Source: an uncultured Clostridia bacterium
GTDB lineage: Bacteria; Bacillota; Clostridia; Christensenellales; Aristaeellaceae
Length of the DNA stretch: 14,227 bases
Assembly (NCBI GenBank): GCA_945877525.1
Contig: CAMDVP010000052.1
Coordinates: forward strand, 1-14,227
Direction: 5' to 3'
The translations under genes were made by a program, and so were the position numbers. The notes below the pieces were generated by a model. It ran no database searches. It was not told the origin of the DNA and saw nothing but the letters and a program-made list of their open reading frames with translations. This document shows positions 1-7,162 of the stretch, piece after piece. Position 1 is the first letter of the stretch, and each line of letters opens with the position of its first letter.

Positions 1-1317
1 GGTGATGGTCACCACGGTACCCTTGCCGCAGTTGTCATAGACCCACTTGGCATCGGCCACGCTCAGGCGGATGCAGCCGTGGGAGGCGCGCTTGCCCAGA
101 TTTTTGTAGCTGGACACCGCCAGATCCATGGTGCTGACGCTGTTGTAAATCACGGAATGGAAGGCGATGGAAGCGTTGATTTTCGTCCAGTACTGGGCAT
201 AGCTGCCCCAGGTGGGGAAGTAGCACCATCTGGCCGTGCGGCCGGACAGCACCCAGTCGCCCACATCGCTGGGGTTCTTCTTTGTGCCGGTGGAGCAGAG
301 CATTTCGCGGATAACGACGGTATAATCGCCGTTTTCATCCCGGCCATAGACGGTGGTCACCTGGTTGTTCACGTCCACCGTGATGGCAAAGGGCGGCGGG
401 GTGGGTGTCGCGGTGGGCTTGGGCGTGTCGCCGGGCAGCACCACATAGGGATCGTTGAACAGGGCATTCCAGGTCATCTCGCCCACAATGCCATCGGCTT
501 TCAAGCCATTCTGGGTCTGGAAAGCCTTCACCGCGCGGTAGGTGTTCACCAGGAAATTGCCGCTGATAGGCCCGTCATAAAAGCCCAGGTCGGTCAGGCG
601 GGTCTGCACCTGCTTCACATCCGCGCCGGTGTCGTTGCGGGCCAGTTGACGGGGGAAGGGCACCTCGCCATCCTCCGCCGCGCCTGCGGGAGCCGAGCCG
701 TCCTCCGCCACCACAAGGCCGCCTTCCTCCGGCGCAGGGGTCTGGCTGGGCTGAGCCGTTTTCGCCTGGCGGGACAGCGCGTCCCCGGCATACAGCATGG
801 CCTGGGTATCCACATCCGCCTCACCTGTGGCGGTTAGCCCGCTTTTCTCCTGAAAGGCGGATATGGCCGAACGGGTACCCTCCAGGTAATTGCCGCTGAT
901 TTTCCCGGTATAGTAGCCCAGGGCCGTCAGCCGGGTCTGCAGCCGCTTCACATCCTCACCCGAGGAGCCGTAGCGCAGGGGGCGGTAGGGCGTGGCATAC
1001 AGATACGCCTGGGTTTCCGCATCCGCCACGCCGGTAGCCTCCAGACCAAAATCCGTCTGGAAGGCCGCCACAGCCGCCTGGGTTCCCTCCCGGTAGCGGC
1101 CGGACAGGTTGCCCGTGTAGTAATACAGGTCGGTCAGCCTCTGCTGCAGCTCCCGCACATCATCGCCCTCATCGCCAAACTGCAGGCTGCGGCCCTCGAC
1201 CACATCGCCCGTCACCACATTGCCGTTTTCGTCCTGCAGCACCACCTCTCCCTCGCAAAGGGCGGCGAAGGGCAAAAGCAGCAGGGCCAGCAGCAGGATT
1301 ATCCATCGCTTCATCAT
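1..1317 (-). CDS. Secreted L,D-transpeptidase (YkuD) with three peptidoglycan-binding domains, C-terminus cut by window edge
   Basis: This gene reads without a stop from 1317 to base 1 (439 codons seen). Residues 3-22 form a signal peptide: KR followed by a Leu-rich core. Three PG_binding_1 repeats lie at about 46-107, 115-177 and 226-288, each with the pattern V-LQ-RL--L-YY-G--SG-Y---T--A--AFQ-----G. A Pro/Thr linker follows at about 298-309, then a YkuD domain with H387 and the catalytic motif SHGCIRL (Cys415). YkuD enzymes form 3-3 peptidoglycan cross-links or attach proteins to the wall outside the membrane. The frame reaches GTVVTIT, where YkuD domains usually end, so probably only a few residues are missing. 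GAGGTG (1322-1327) lies 4 bases before ATG 1317 and 7 before ATG 1314; either could start. The family is certain. The exact substrate, vegetative wall or spore cortex, is not shown. Confidence 0.93.
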   Translation of the reverse strand, partial: MMKRWIILLLALLLLPFAALCEGEVVLQDENGNVVTGDVVEGRSLQFGDEGDDVRELQQRLTDLYYYTGNLSGRYREGTQAAVAAFQTDFGLEATGVADAETQAYLYATPYRPLRYGSSGEDVKRLQTRLTALGYYTGKISGNYLEGTRSAISAFQEKSGLTATGEADVDTQAMLYAGDALSRQAKTAQPSQTPAPEEGGLVVAEDGSAPAGAAEDGEVPFPRQLARNDTGADVKQVQTRLTDLGFYDGPISGNFLVNTYRAVKAFQTQNGLKADGIVGEMTWNALFNDPYVVLPGDTPKPTATPTPPPFAITVDVNNQVTTVYGRDENGDYTVVIREMLCSTGTKKNPSDVGDWVLSGRTARWCYFPTWGSYAQYWTKINASIAFHSVIYNSVSTMDLAVSSYKNLGKRASHGCIRLSVADAKWVYDNCGKGTVVTIT

Positions 1318-1346
1318 CAAGCACCTCAGCGGTTCATATGCTCCAA

Positions 1347-1364
1347 AATGGAATCCTTTCCATT
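1347..1364. repeat. Inverted repeat overlapping the -10 box of the transpeptidase promoter
   Basis: Perfect 7-base arms AATGGAA (1347-1353) and TTCCATT (1358-1364) are separated by TCCT. The dyad shares three bases with the -10 hexamer (1362-1367) and spans the expected transcription start, where a repressor operator would sit. It could instead form a small hairpin at the mRNA 5' end. No binding protein is identified. Confidence 0.45.
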
Positions 1365-1390
1365 ATAAGCGGGTGAAGGGAAGGTTGCAA
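1362..1390 (-). promoter_or_regulatory. Sigma-A type promoter for the L,D-transpeptidase gene
   Basis: On the minus strand, -35 TTGCAA (1390-1385), a 17-base spacer and a perfect -10 TATAAT (1367-1362) lie about 45 bases before the start codon. The gene can therefore be transcribed independently of the upstream ksgA-dut pair. I see no terminator hairpin between the dut stop (1424) and this promoter, so read-through from dut is also possible. Confidence 0.8.
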
Positions 1391-1423
1391 GTCTTTTGCA
1401 GTAGATTTACGATTCCGCGCCGC

Positions 1424-1906
1424 TTATGCTCCCGTGGATCCAAACCCTCCGGTGCGGCCTTCTGTGACCGTCTCCTCCTCCGCCAGGCCAAAGGGCACAA
1501 AAATCCCCTGGCAGAAGCGCTCTCCCGGATGCAGGGTCACCTCATGGTCGCCGCCATTGACCAGCATAACCAGAATGTGTCCCTCGTTTTCGGCATGCAC
1601 GTAATCGCCGTCGATCACCCCGATGGTGTTGGCCAGGCGCAGGCCGTGCTTGCGGCCCAGGGAGCTGCGGGGGCAGTTGAGCAGCACCCAGCCCGGCTCC
1701 ATCCATACCCGAACGCCCGTGGGAATTACAGCGGTGTCCCCGGGACGGAGCGTTACCTCCACCGGACACACGAAGTCGTATCCCGCGCTGCCGGCAGTGG
1801 CCCGGCGGGGCAGCGGAATCTCCCCTGCCGGCAGGCGCGCCGCAAATCCGGCCGCGTCCTTCTCATACTGCGTTTCCGACACATGCCCGAAGCGCGCCAT
1901 GCTCAT
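1424..1906 (-). CDS. dut: dUTP diphosphatase (dUTPase)
   Basis: The 160-residue product hydrolyses dUTP to dUMP and pyrophosphate, which keeps uracil out of DNA and supplies dUMP for thymidylate synthesis. All five trimeric-dUTPase motifs are visible in order: ATAGSAGYDF (36-45), PRSSLG (79-84), NTIGVIDGDY...NEGHI (93-111, with Asp99), GERFCQGI (128-135) and the C-terminal lid RTGGFGSTG (151-159). Motif 3 carries a few extra residues between DY and EGH. I recall this, along with the N-terminal RF--VS--QY extension, from clostridial and phage-like dUTPases. The start ATG shares ATGA with the ksgA stop, and AAGGAGG lies 7 bases upstream, so translation is likely coupled to ksgA but has its own strong ribosome site. 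The family is certain. No sign of transfer is visible. Confidence 0.94.
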   Translation of the reverse strand: MSMARFGHVSETQYEKDAAGFAARLPAGEIPLPRRATAGSAGYDFVCPVEVTLRPGDTAVIPTGVRVWMEPGWVLLNCPRSSLGRKHGLRLANTIGVIDGDYVHAENEGHILVMLVNGGDHEVTLHPGERFCQGIFVPFGLAEEETVTEGRTGGFGSTGA

Positions 1907-2751
1907 GGGTTTTCCTCCTTCCAGGCTGTGTAAGCGTCGGCCAGGCGGCCCAGCTCCGCAAGGGTCAGCCGCTCGCCGCGGATTTTCCCGTCAAGCCCCG
2001 CCTGCGCCATCAGGTTAAGCGCATCCTCCCGTCCCATGCGGAAGGTGGCGCACAGGTTGTTGGTCATGGTTTTGCGCCGCAGGGCGAAGGCCGCCCCCGC
2101 CACCCGGAAGAAATCCTCCTCGCTGCGCACAGCCACCGCAGGCTTGTCCCGCATGTGCAGAAGCACAAAGGCGCTGTCCACCTTCGGCGGGGGCGTAAAG
2201 CAGGCGGCGGGCACGTCCATGGCCAGCTCCGGTTCGCAGAAATACTGCGCCCTCACCGCCAGCATACCCCAGCCCTCTTCTCCGGGGGCGGAAAGCAGCT
2301 TGTCCGCCACCTCCTTCTGCACCATCAGCGCCATGCGCCGGATGGGCACCCCGCAGCTGAGCAGCAGGGTAATCAGCGGCGTTGTAATATAGTAGGGAAT
2401 GTTGGCCACCACGGAGATGGGCTTTTGCAGCGGCGATGTCACCTCCCGCAGGTTCAGGCTGAGAACATCCCCCTGCACCAGGGTGAAATTCGACTTTTCC
2501 CGCAAAAAAGCCTCAAGCAGCGGAATCAACCGCTCGTCCAGCTCCACGGAAAGCACATGATGCGCCGCGTCGCACAGGTGGGCGGTCATGCTGCCACTGC
2601 CCGGGCCGATTTCCAGCACATCGTCCTGCTCCGTCACCCCGGACGCGGCCACCAGCGCCTGCAAAAGCGCGTCGTCATAGATGAAATTCTGCCCCAGCCC
2701 CTGCTTGTAGCGCAGTTGGCTGTCCCGAATGCGTTCCTTCGTCTTGCTCAT
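1903..2751 (-). CDS. rsmA (ksgA): 16S rRNA dimethyladenosine transferase KsgA/RsmA
   Basis: The 282-residue enzyme uses S-adenosylmethionine to dimethylate two adjacent adenines in the 3' terminal loop of 16S rRNA, a late step in small-subunit assembly. Visible motifs are GQNF (20-23), the SAM-binding EIGPGSGSMT (47-56), an acidic VELDE after strand 2 (69-73), QGDV (93-96) and the catalytic NIPYYITTP (117-125). A C-terminal helical domain completes the usual length. The ATG at 2751 has GAGG four bases upstream. It is the first gene of a minus-strand unit, is divergent from addB, and overlaps dut by ATGA. Many Firmicutes have ksgA next to rnmV or ispE. The dut/transpeptidase neighbourhood here is different, but the identity is not in doubt. 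Confidence 0.96.
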   Translation of the reverse strand: MSKTKERIRDSQLRYKQGLGQNFIYDDALLQALVAASGVTEQDDVLEIGPGSGSMTAHLCDAAHHVLSVELDERLIPLLEAFLREKSNFTLVQGDVLSLNLREVTSPLQKPISVVANIPYYITTPLITLLLSCGVPIRRMALMVQKEVADKLLSAPGEEGWGMLAVRAQYFCEPELAMDVPAACFTPPPKVDSAFVLLHMRDKPAVAVRSEEDFFRVAGAAFALRRKTMTNNLCATFRMGREDALNLMAQAGLDGKIRGERLTLAELGRLADAYTAWKEENP

Positions 2752-2796
2752 AGCGCCTCACACAAGCCCTCCCAAGGAAGGCGGATTGTTGTATCT

Positions 2797-2815
2797 GAAA
2801 GCCCGCGCGGCTTTC
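2797..2815 (-). promoter_or_regulatory. Hairpin at the 5' end of the ksgA transcript
   Basis: GAAAGCC (2797-2803) and GGCTTTC (2809-2815) are perfect 7-base arms around a 5-base CGCGC loop. The dyad begins six bases after the ksgA -10 box, so it would form at or within a few bases of the mRNA 5' end. It could protect the message or act as an operator. It is not a terminator, because no T-run follows on either strand. Confidence 0.4.
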
Positions 2816-2821
2816 TGTACC

Positions 2822-2850
2822 AGTATACCACATTGCGCCGCGGAAGAAAA
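2822..2850 (-). promoter_or_regulatory. Extended -10 promoter for ksgA-dut
   Basis: On the minus strand, TGG precedes TATACT (2827-2822), which makes an extended -10 element. A weak -35, TTTTCT (2850-2845), lies 17 bases upstream. The start codon is at 2751, giving a leader of about 65 bases. The promoter is back to back with the addB promoter at 2870-2898. Confidence 0.6.
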
Positions 2851-2869
2851 CCGCAAACTTCGCCGTGCC

Positions 2870-2898
2870 TTGCGCAGGAGCTCGGTTTGTGGCATAAT
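2870..2898 (+). promoter_or_regulatory. Promoter for addB
   Basis: TTGCGC (2870-2875), a 17-base spacer and CATAAT (2893-2898), preceded by TGG, form an extended -10 promoter. AGGAGG (2905-2910) and the addB ATG (2920) follow at once, so the leader would be only about 15 bases. Confidence 0.65.
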
Positions 2899-2919
2899 GC
2901 ACACAGGAGGCGATCCATC

Positions 2920-5900
2920 ATGCAGACCGTGCGAATCCTCGGCGCCCGCGCAGGGCAGGCGTTGCCCTTTCTCATTGGCGAAATCGGCGCATGCCGCGCC
3001 CGCAGCTGCCGTGTGCTGCTGCTGGTACCGGAGCAGTATACCCTGCAGGCCGAGCGCGAGCTGGTGGATGGACTGAAGCTGCCCGGACTGATGGACATCG
3101 ACGTTTTGTCTCCCCGGCGGCTGATGCGGCGGGTGCGGGAGCACGGCGGGCGCGACCCGCTCTCTCCCCTGGACAGCCGGGGACGGGCCATGGCGCTGAG
3201 TCAGGCGCTGGCCATGTGCCGTGAGGAGCTTTCCTATTACCGCCGGGTATGGGCGCAGCCGGGGTTGCCGGACAAGCTGTCCAGCCTACTGGGCGACATG
3301 CAGCGCTGCGGCATAACCCCCGATGCGCTGCGGGAGCATGCCCAGTCCCTTTCCACCGGCGCAACACGGGCCAAGGAAACCGACCTGGCACTGATCTGGC
3401 AGACCTACGAGCAGCTGCTTTCCGGCCGCTTTGCCGATGAAAGCGCCCAGCAGGAGGAGCTTGTGCGCCGCCTGGCCCCCAGCGGCGTGGTGGACGGTGC
3501 AGCGCTGTTTGTGTATGGCTTTGATGTTCTGCAGCAGCCCATGTGCGCCCTGCTGGCCCAGGCTGCGGCGCTGGCAGACAGCCTGACCGTCACCCTTACC
3601 ATGGACGCGAAGGAGGCCGCCGACGGGCGCATTTTCCTCACCCAGCGGCGCAGCGCCGCCGAGCTGATCCGCCAGCTGAACGCGCGGGAGATTCCCTGGG
3701 AGCTGCGTTACCTGCCCTACCGGGAGCAGCCGGAGAAGGCTCCCGCCCTGCGTCATCTGGAAGCCGCGCTGTTCACCCGGCGCGACCTGCCCTTTGACGG
3801 CGACTGTTCCCCCCTCGCCATCCACGCCGCGGCCCATCCCTTTGCCGAGGCAAGCTATGCCGCCGGGGTGCTCCGCGCCTGGCACGAGGCGGGCATTCCC
3901 TGGTCGCGCATGGCGGTAGCCCTGGCCGACCCCGCAGCCATGGACGGCATTGTGGCCGTGACGCTGCAAGCCGCGAACATCCCCCACTATCTGGCCCGCA
4001 AGGACTGTGTGCTGCGGCACGGGCTGTGCCGCTTCCTGGTGGGAACGCTGCGGGCGGTAAGCGGCGGCTATGCCCAGCAGGACGTGCTGGACGCAGCCCG
4101 GAGCGGATTTTCTCCCCTGACAGACGAGGAAGCGCTGCATCTGGAAAACTACGCGCTGGAAAACGGCATCGTCCGGGGCAAGTGGCTGCGGCCCTTCACC
4201 CGTGGCGCCGCAGCAGAAGCCATGGAGCCCCTCCGCGCGCGGCTGATTGCCCCCATGGAAGCGCTGCGCGCAGCCCTGCGTGAGGCGCGGACAGCGGAGG
4301 AATCCGTGACGGCGGTATTCCGCCTGCTGGAGGATGTGAACACCTATGACCGGCTGCTTGCGCGGGAGGAGGCGCTGCTCCGCCGGGGCATGCAGGCCGA
4401 GGCCGCGCAGAACCGCCAGGTGTGGCAGACGGTAATGGATCTGCTCGATCAGCTTTACGCCCTCCTGGGACAAAGCCGCGCCCCCATGCGGGACATGGCC
4501 CGCTTTGTGGAATCCGGCCTGGCCGGGGCAAACCTGAGCGCCCTGCCTCCCCAGCCGGACACGGTGATGGTAGGCGAAGCGGGGCACCTGATGACCGGCC
4601 AGGTGGACGCGCTGATCGTCATGGGACTGCAGGACGGCGTGCTTTCCTCCGCCCTGGACAGTCTGCTCACCGAACGGGAGCGCGCCGAATTGTCCGACGC
4701 CATGCGCCGCCCGGTGGGGCTGACCCGTCAGGAGCAGGCTGCCCTGCGGCAGGCCGATTTTTACCGCACCCTTTCCCTGCCCCTGCAAAGGCTGACCCTC
4801 ACCTACGCCCAGGGCAGCCAGGACGGCGCGGCCCTGCGGCCTTCCAGCCTGATTGGGGATATGAAGGCGATTTTCCCCGGCCTTGCCGTCACCGGCGGCG
4901 TAACCGACGAAGGCACGGAGGACGAGCCGCTTTCTCCACAGCTGGCGCTGGAAGGGCTGGCGCTGCGCCTGCGCTCCATGGCCGACGGAGACGCGCAGAC
5001 GCTCCCCGAGTCCTGGCAGGAGGCCCTGCGCTGGCTGTGGCAGGACGAGCGCTGGCACAGCCGCATCAGCCAGGTGCTCTCCGCTCTGGAAAGCCAGGTA
5101 AGCCCCGGCAGCCTGTCCCCTGCGCAGACGAGGCGGCTGTTTACCCAGGACACGGTGTCCATCAGCCGTCTGGAGGAGTTTGCCGCATGCCCCTACCGGC
5201 ATTTCGTGGACTATGGTCTCAAGCCTGTGAAGCGCCGCCCCTTCACCTTTGAGGCGGATGAGCGCGGCAGCTTTTTCCACGCGGCGCTGCAGGGATATGC
5301 CGCCCTGGCCTCCGCCACGCCCCAGTGGCCCCAGGTGGCGGAGGACGATGTGGAGCGCATGATGGATCAGGTGCTCTCCCCTCTCACCGGCGCCTGGGAG
5401 GGCGGCCCCCTGCGGGAGGACGCCATGGGCCGCCAGCTGGGCGAAAGCTATGTGCGGGCCGTGCGCAGGGCCGCATGGCTGTTCACGCGGCATTTGCAGA
5501 ACAGCCGCTTCACCACCGTAGGGGCGGAGGTATCCTTCGGCACAGAGGGCGGGTTACCCCCGGTGATTCTCACCCTCCACGACGGGCGGCGGGTGGCCCT
5601 GCGGGGCACCATTGACCGCATCGACCGGTTTGAGGGCGACACGGGGGTTTATCTGCGGATTGTGGACTACAAGAGCAGCCAGAAAACCCTCGACCCTGTG
5701 CGGATGTGGTACGGGTTGCAGCTTCAGCTGCTGCTCTATCTGCAGGCCGCGGTGCAGGGCATGGACGGTGCGCTGCCCGCGGGAGCGTTCTACTTCACGG
5801 TCAAAGATCCCATGGTCAGCGCCGACGAGGACGTCAAGTCTGCCGCCGAGCAGCTCATTGCCCGCAGCCTGCGTCTCAAAGGCGTGGTGCTGGCCGACGT

Positions 5901-6270
5901 TGAGGTGGTGGACGCCATGGACGCGGAGGTAAAGCAGTACTCCATCGACAAGGTGTTCAACCAGGACGGCACGGTGGCCAAAACCTCCGCCGCCCTTGAT
6001 CTGGAAGAAATGAGCGCCCTGCTGGCCCATGCCCGGGATACCGCCGCACAGCTGACCGACCGCATCCGTCAGGGGGAAATTGCCGTTTCCCCGGCGCAGG
6101 TCGGCCCATGGACAGCCTGCGACTATTGCGACTATGCCGCCGTGTGCGGCCTGGATCCCCGCCTGCCCGGGTGCGAAGCGCGCTGCCTGCCGCCCATGGA
6201 CAGGGAAGCGCTGCTCATCCGCCTGCAGGAGGAGCAGGCGGCCCGCGAAAATAATTCTACTCCCGGTTGA
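2920..6270 (+). CDS. addB: ATP-dependent helicase/nuclease subunit AddB
   Basis: The product is 1116 residues, close to the usual 1150. AddB partners AddA in the Firmicute equivalent of RecBCD, which resects double-strand breaks for RecA loading. Residues 1-60 match the AddB N-terminus (LVPEQYTLQAEREL), but the Walker A region reads GARAGQALP, with no GKS/GKT. The C-terminal nuclease domain shows H787 (GSFFH), IDRID (898-902), DYK (Asp916, Lys918) and GLQLQLLLYL. Cys757 (ACPYRHF) with Cys1067, Cys1070 and Cys1076 (CX2CX5C) reproduces the iron-sulfur cysteine set of AddB. I chose ATG 2920 because AGGAGG and a promoter lie directly before it. The open frame runs back to 2155, but that part is antisense to ksgA. 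No addA follows in the window, which is unusual. Confidence 0.95.
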   Translation: MQTVRILGARAGQALPFLIGEIGACRARSCRVLLLVPEQYTLQAERELVDGLKLPGLMDIDVLSPRRLMRRVREHGGRDPLSPLDSRGRAMALSQALAMCREELSYYRRVWAQPGLPDKLSSLLGDMQRCGITPDALREHAQSLSTGATRAKETDLALIWQTYEQLLSGRFADESAQQEELVRRLAPSGVVDGAALFVYGFDVLQQPMCALLAQAAALADSLTVTLTMDAKEAADGRIFLTQRRSAAELIRQLNAREIPWELRYLPYREQPEKAPALRHLEAALFTRRDLPFDGDCSPLAIHAAAHPFAEASYAAGVLRAWHEAGIPWSRMAVALADPAAMDGIVAVTLQAANIPHYLARKDCVLRHGLCRFLVGTLRAVSGGYAQQDVLDAARSGFSPLTDEEALHLENYALENGIVRGKWLRPFTRGAAAEAMEPLRARLIAPMEALRAALREARTAEESVTAVFRLLEDVNTYDRLLAREEALLRRGMQAEAAQNRQVWQTVMDLLDQLYALLGQSRAPMRDMARFVESGLAGANLSALPPQPDTVMVGEAGHLMTGQVDALIVMGLQDGVLSSALDSLLTERERAELSDAMRRPVGLTRQEQAALRQADFYRTLSLPLQRLTLTYAQGSQDGAALRPSSLIGDMKAIFPGLAVTGGVTDEGTEDEPLSPQLALEGLALRLRSMADGDAQTLPESWQEALRWLWQDERWHSRISQVLSALESQVSPGSLSPAQTRRLFTQDTVSISRLEEFAACPYRHFVDYGLKPVKRRPFTFEADERGSFFHAALQGYAALASATPQWPQVAEDDVERMMDQVLSPLTGAWEGGPLREDAMGRQLGESYVRAVRRAAWLFTRHLQNSRFTTVGAEVSFGTEGGLPPVILTLHDGRRVALRGTIDRIDRFEGDTGVYLRIVDYKSSQKTLDPVRMWYGLQLQLLLYLQAAVQGMDGALPAGAFYFTVKDPMVSADEDVKSAAEQLIARSLRLKGVVLADVEVVDAMDAEVKQYSIDKVFNQDGTVAKTSAALDLEEMSALLAHARDTAAQLTDRIRQGEIAVSPAQVGPWTACDYCDYAAVCGLDPRLPGCEARCLPPMDREALLIRLQEEQAARENNSTPG

Positions 6271-6299
6271 ATGACAAACCGCGCCGGATGTGCTATGCT
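6271..6299 (+). promoter_or_regulatory. Promoter for the HTH regulator gene
   Basis: ATGACA (6271-6276), a 17-base spacer and TATGCT (6294-6299), preceded by TGC, give a five-of-six -35 and an extended -10. It begins directly after the addB stop codon, and no terminator hairpin separates the two genes. The following ATG at 6332 has GGAGG at 6321-6325. Confidence 0.6.
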
Positions 6300-6331
6300 T
6301 TTTGTATCATGCATCAGACAGGAGGAACGGC

Positions 6332-6679
6332 ATGCTTCCGAAAATCGACATGAAGGCCACCGGCGCCAACCTGGAGCGCCTGCGCCGCTCTCGCGGGCTG
6401 AGCGTGCGCGATGTGCAGCAGTATTTCGGCTTTGAGCAGCCTCAGGCCATCTACAAATGGCAGTACGGGCAATCGCTTCCCTCCGTGGAGCACCTGTACG
6501 CCCTCAGCCGCCTGCTGAATACCCCCATGGAAAGCATCCTGGTCGAAATGGATCAGGATGCTGTTTCTTTCATTCTTGCCTCCCTTCACGGCAAACGTTT
6601 CTTTCCTATTGCATCCCGGAGCAAAATGGGGTATAATGGGTACACAAGCCAACAAAGCACAAGGAGGGGTTTCCCATGA
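6332..6679 (+). CDS. Small XRE-type helix-turn-helix protein
   Basis: The product is 115 residues. Positions 11-70 form a helix-turn-helix of the XRE/Cro kind: NLERLRRSRGLSVRDVQQ, then FGFEQPQAIYKWQYGQSLPS, then LYALSRLLNTPMESIL. This Y/F-GFE-PQAIYKWQ-G type is common as a 70-80 residue protein in Clostridia; targets are unknown. The open frame extends to 6290, but ATG 6332 follows GGAGG and lies downstream of a promoter, so it is the start. Residues 76-115 look unlike the family. They are encoded by DNA that also holds a TATAAT promoter and the ribosome site of the next gene, so the tail may be translated regulatory DNA. The stop overlaps the next start (ATGA). It probably acts as a DNA-binding regulator, but no operator is assigned. 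Confidence 0.82.
   Translation: MLPKIDMKATGANLERLRRSRGLSVRDVQQYFGFEQPQAIYKWQYGQSLPSVEHLYALSRLLNTPMESILVEMDQDAVSFILASLHGKRFFPIASRSKMGYNGYTSQQSTRRGFP
6609..6637 (+). promoter_or_regulatory. Promoter inside the HTH gene, driving the P-loop gene
   Basis: TTGCAT (6609-6614), a 17-base spacer and a perfect TATAAT (6632-6637) lie about 40 bases before the ATG at 6676. AAGGAGG (6661-6667) follows. The whole signal sits within the last 25 codons of the HTH gene, so the P-loop gene can be expressed without its upstream partner. Confidence 0.72.
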
Positions 6680-7086
6680 TTCAGATCATCGCAGGCAAGA
6701 AGGGCTCCGGCAAGACCAAGCGGCTGATCGATATGACCAATGACACTGCCAAGAAGGCCACCAACGATGTGATCTTCCTGGACGACGATAATCGCTACAT
6801 GTTCGACATCGACCACAAGGTTCGCTTTATCAACGCCGGCGACTATCACGTTCACACCCCCGAAATGTTCCTGGGCTTCCTCAGCGGCATGCTCAGCCAG
6901 AACTTCGATGTGGGCACCATCTTTATCGACGCCTTCATGAAGCTGTGCAAGACCGACCTGCAGGACGCCGAGTGGCTTTTCCGCAGCATGGAGGAGCTGT
7001 GCCAGAAGCATGACGTGAACTTCGTGCTTTCCGTCAGCGAGGATCCCGAGAGCCTGCCCGAGTTCCTCAAGGGCTATATCATCTGA
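6676..7086 (+). CDS. Small P-loop ATP-binding protein of unknown function
   Basis: The 136-residue protein starts with a textbook Walker A, GKKGSGKT (7-14), after a short beta strand. A Walker B-like strand ends in TIFID (81-85). A second hydrophobic strand, VNFVLSVS (114-121), precedes a short C-terminal helix. I recognise the layout as a conserved clostridial protein of about 135 residues annotated only as ATP-binding or hypothetical. No transmembrane segment or DNA-binding motif is seen. AAGGAGG lies 8 bases upstream of the ATG, which overlaps the HTH stop. It has its own promoter and ends before a strong terminator. Its role cannot be read from sequence. A nucleotide-dependent switch is an inference from the fold only. 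Confidence 0.88.
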   Translation: MIQIIAGKKGSGKTKRLIDMTNDTAKKATNDVIFLDDDNRYMFDIDHKVRFINAGDYHVHTPEMFLGFLSGMLSQNFDVGTIFIDAFMKLCKTDLQDAEWLFRSMEELCQKHDVNFVLSVSEDPESLPEFLKGYII

Positions 7087-7101
7087 TTCCTGTGCCCCAT
7101 G

Positions 7102-7130
7102 GGGCGGCGGTATGTGCCGCCGCCCTTTTT
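7102..7130 (+). terminator. Rho-independent terminator after the P-loop gene
   Basis: GGGCGGCGG (7102-7110) pairs perfectly with CCGCCGCCC (7117-7125) around a 6-base loop, followed by TTTTT. It begins 15 bases after the P-loop stop and ends only 32 bases before the thrC start, so it also acts as the upstream border of thrC. Confidence 0.9.
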
Positions 7131-7162
7131 CCTATTCATTTGCAACCGGGAGGGCGATACCC

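Noticed and set aside
79..837. 252-codon open frame on the plus strand
   Set aside because: It is antisense to the L,D-transpeptidase, whose SHGCIRL motif and three repeat domains are unmistakable.
2761..2790. Imperfect dyad (CCTCCC-AA-GGAAGG) resembling interspersed repeats of gut Clostridia
   Set aside because: It is short and mismatched, and only one copy was seen in this window, so a repeat family cannot be supported.
2155..2919. Upstream extension of the addB frame to a 1371-residue protein
   Set aside because: The added part is antisense to ksgA and unlike AddB. A promoter, AGGAGG and a family-matching N-terminus all point to ATG 2920.
3286..5493. 735-codon open frame on the minus strand within addB
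   Set aside because: Its product is Gly/His/Gln-rich with no recognisable domain, it lies wholly antisense to a clear addB, and long antisense frames are expected at this GC content.
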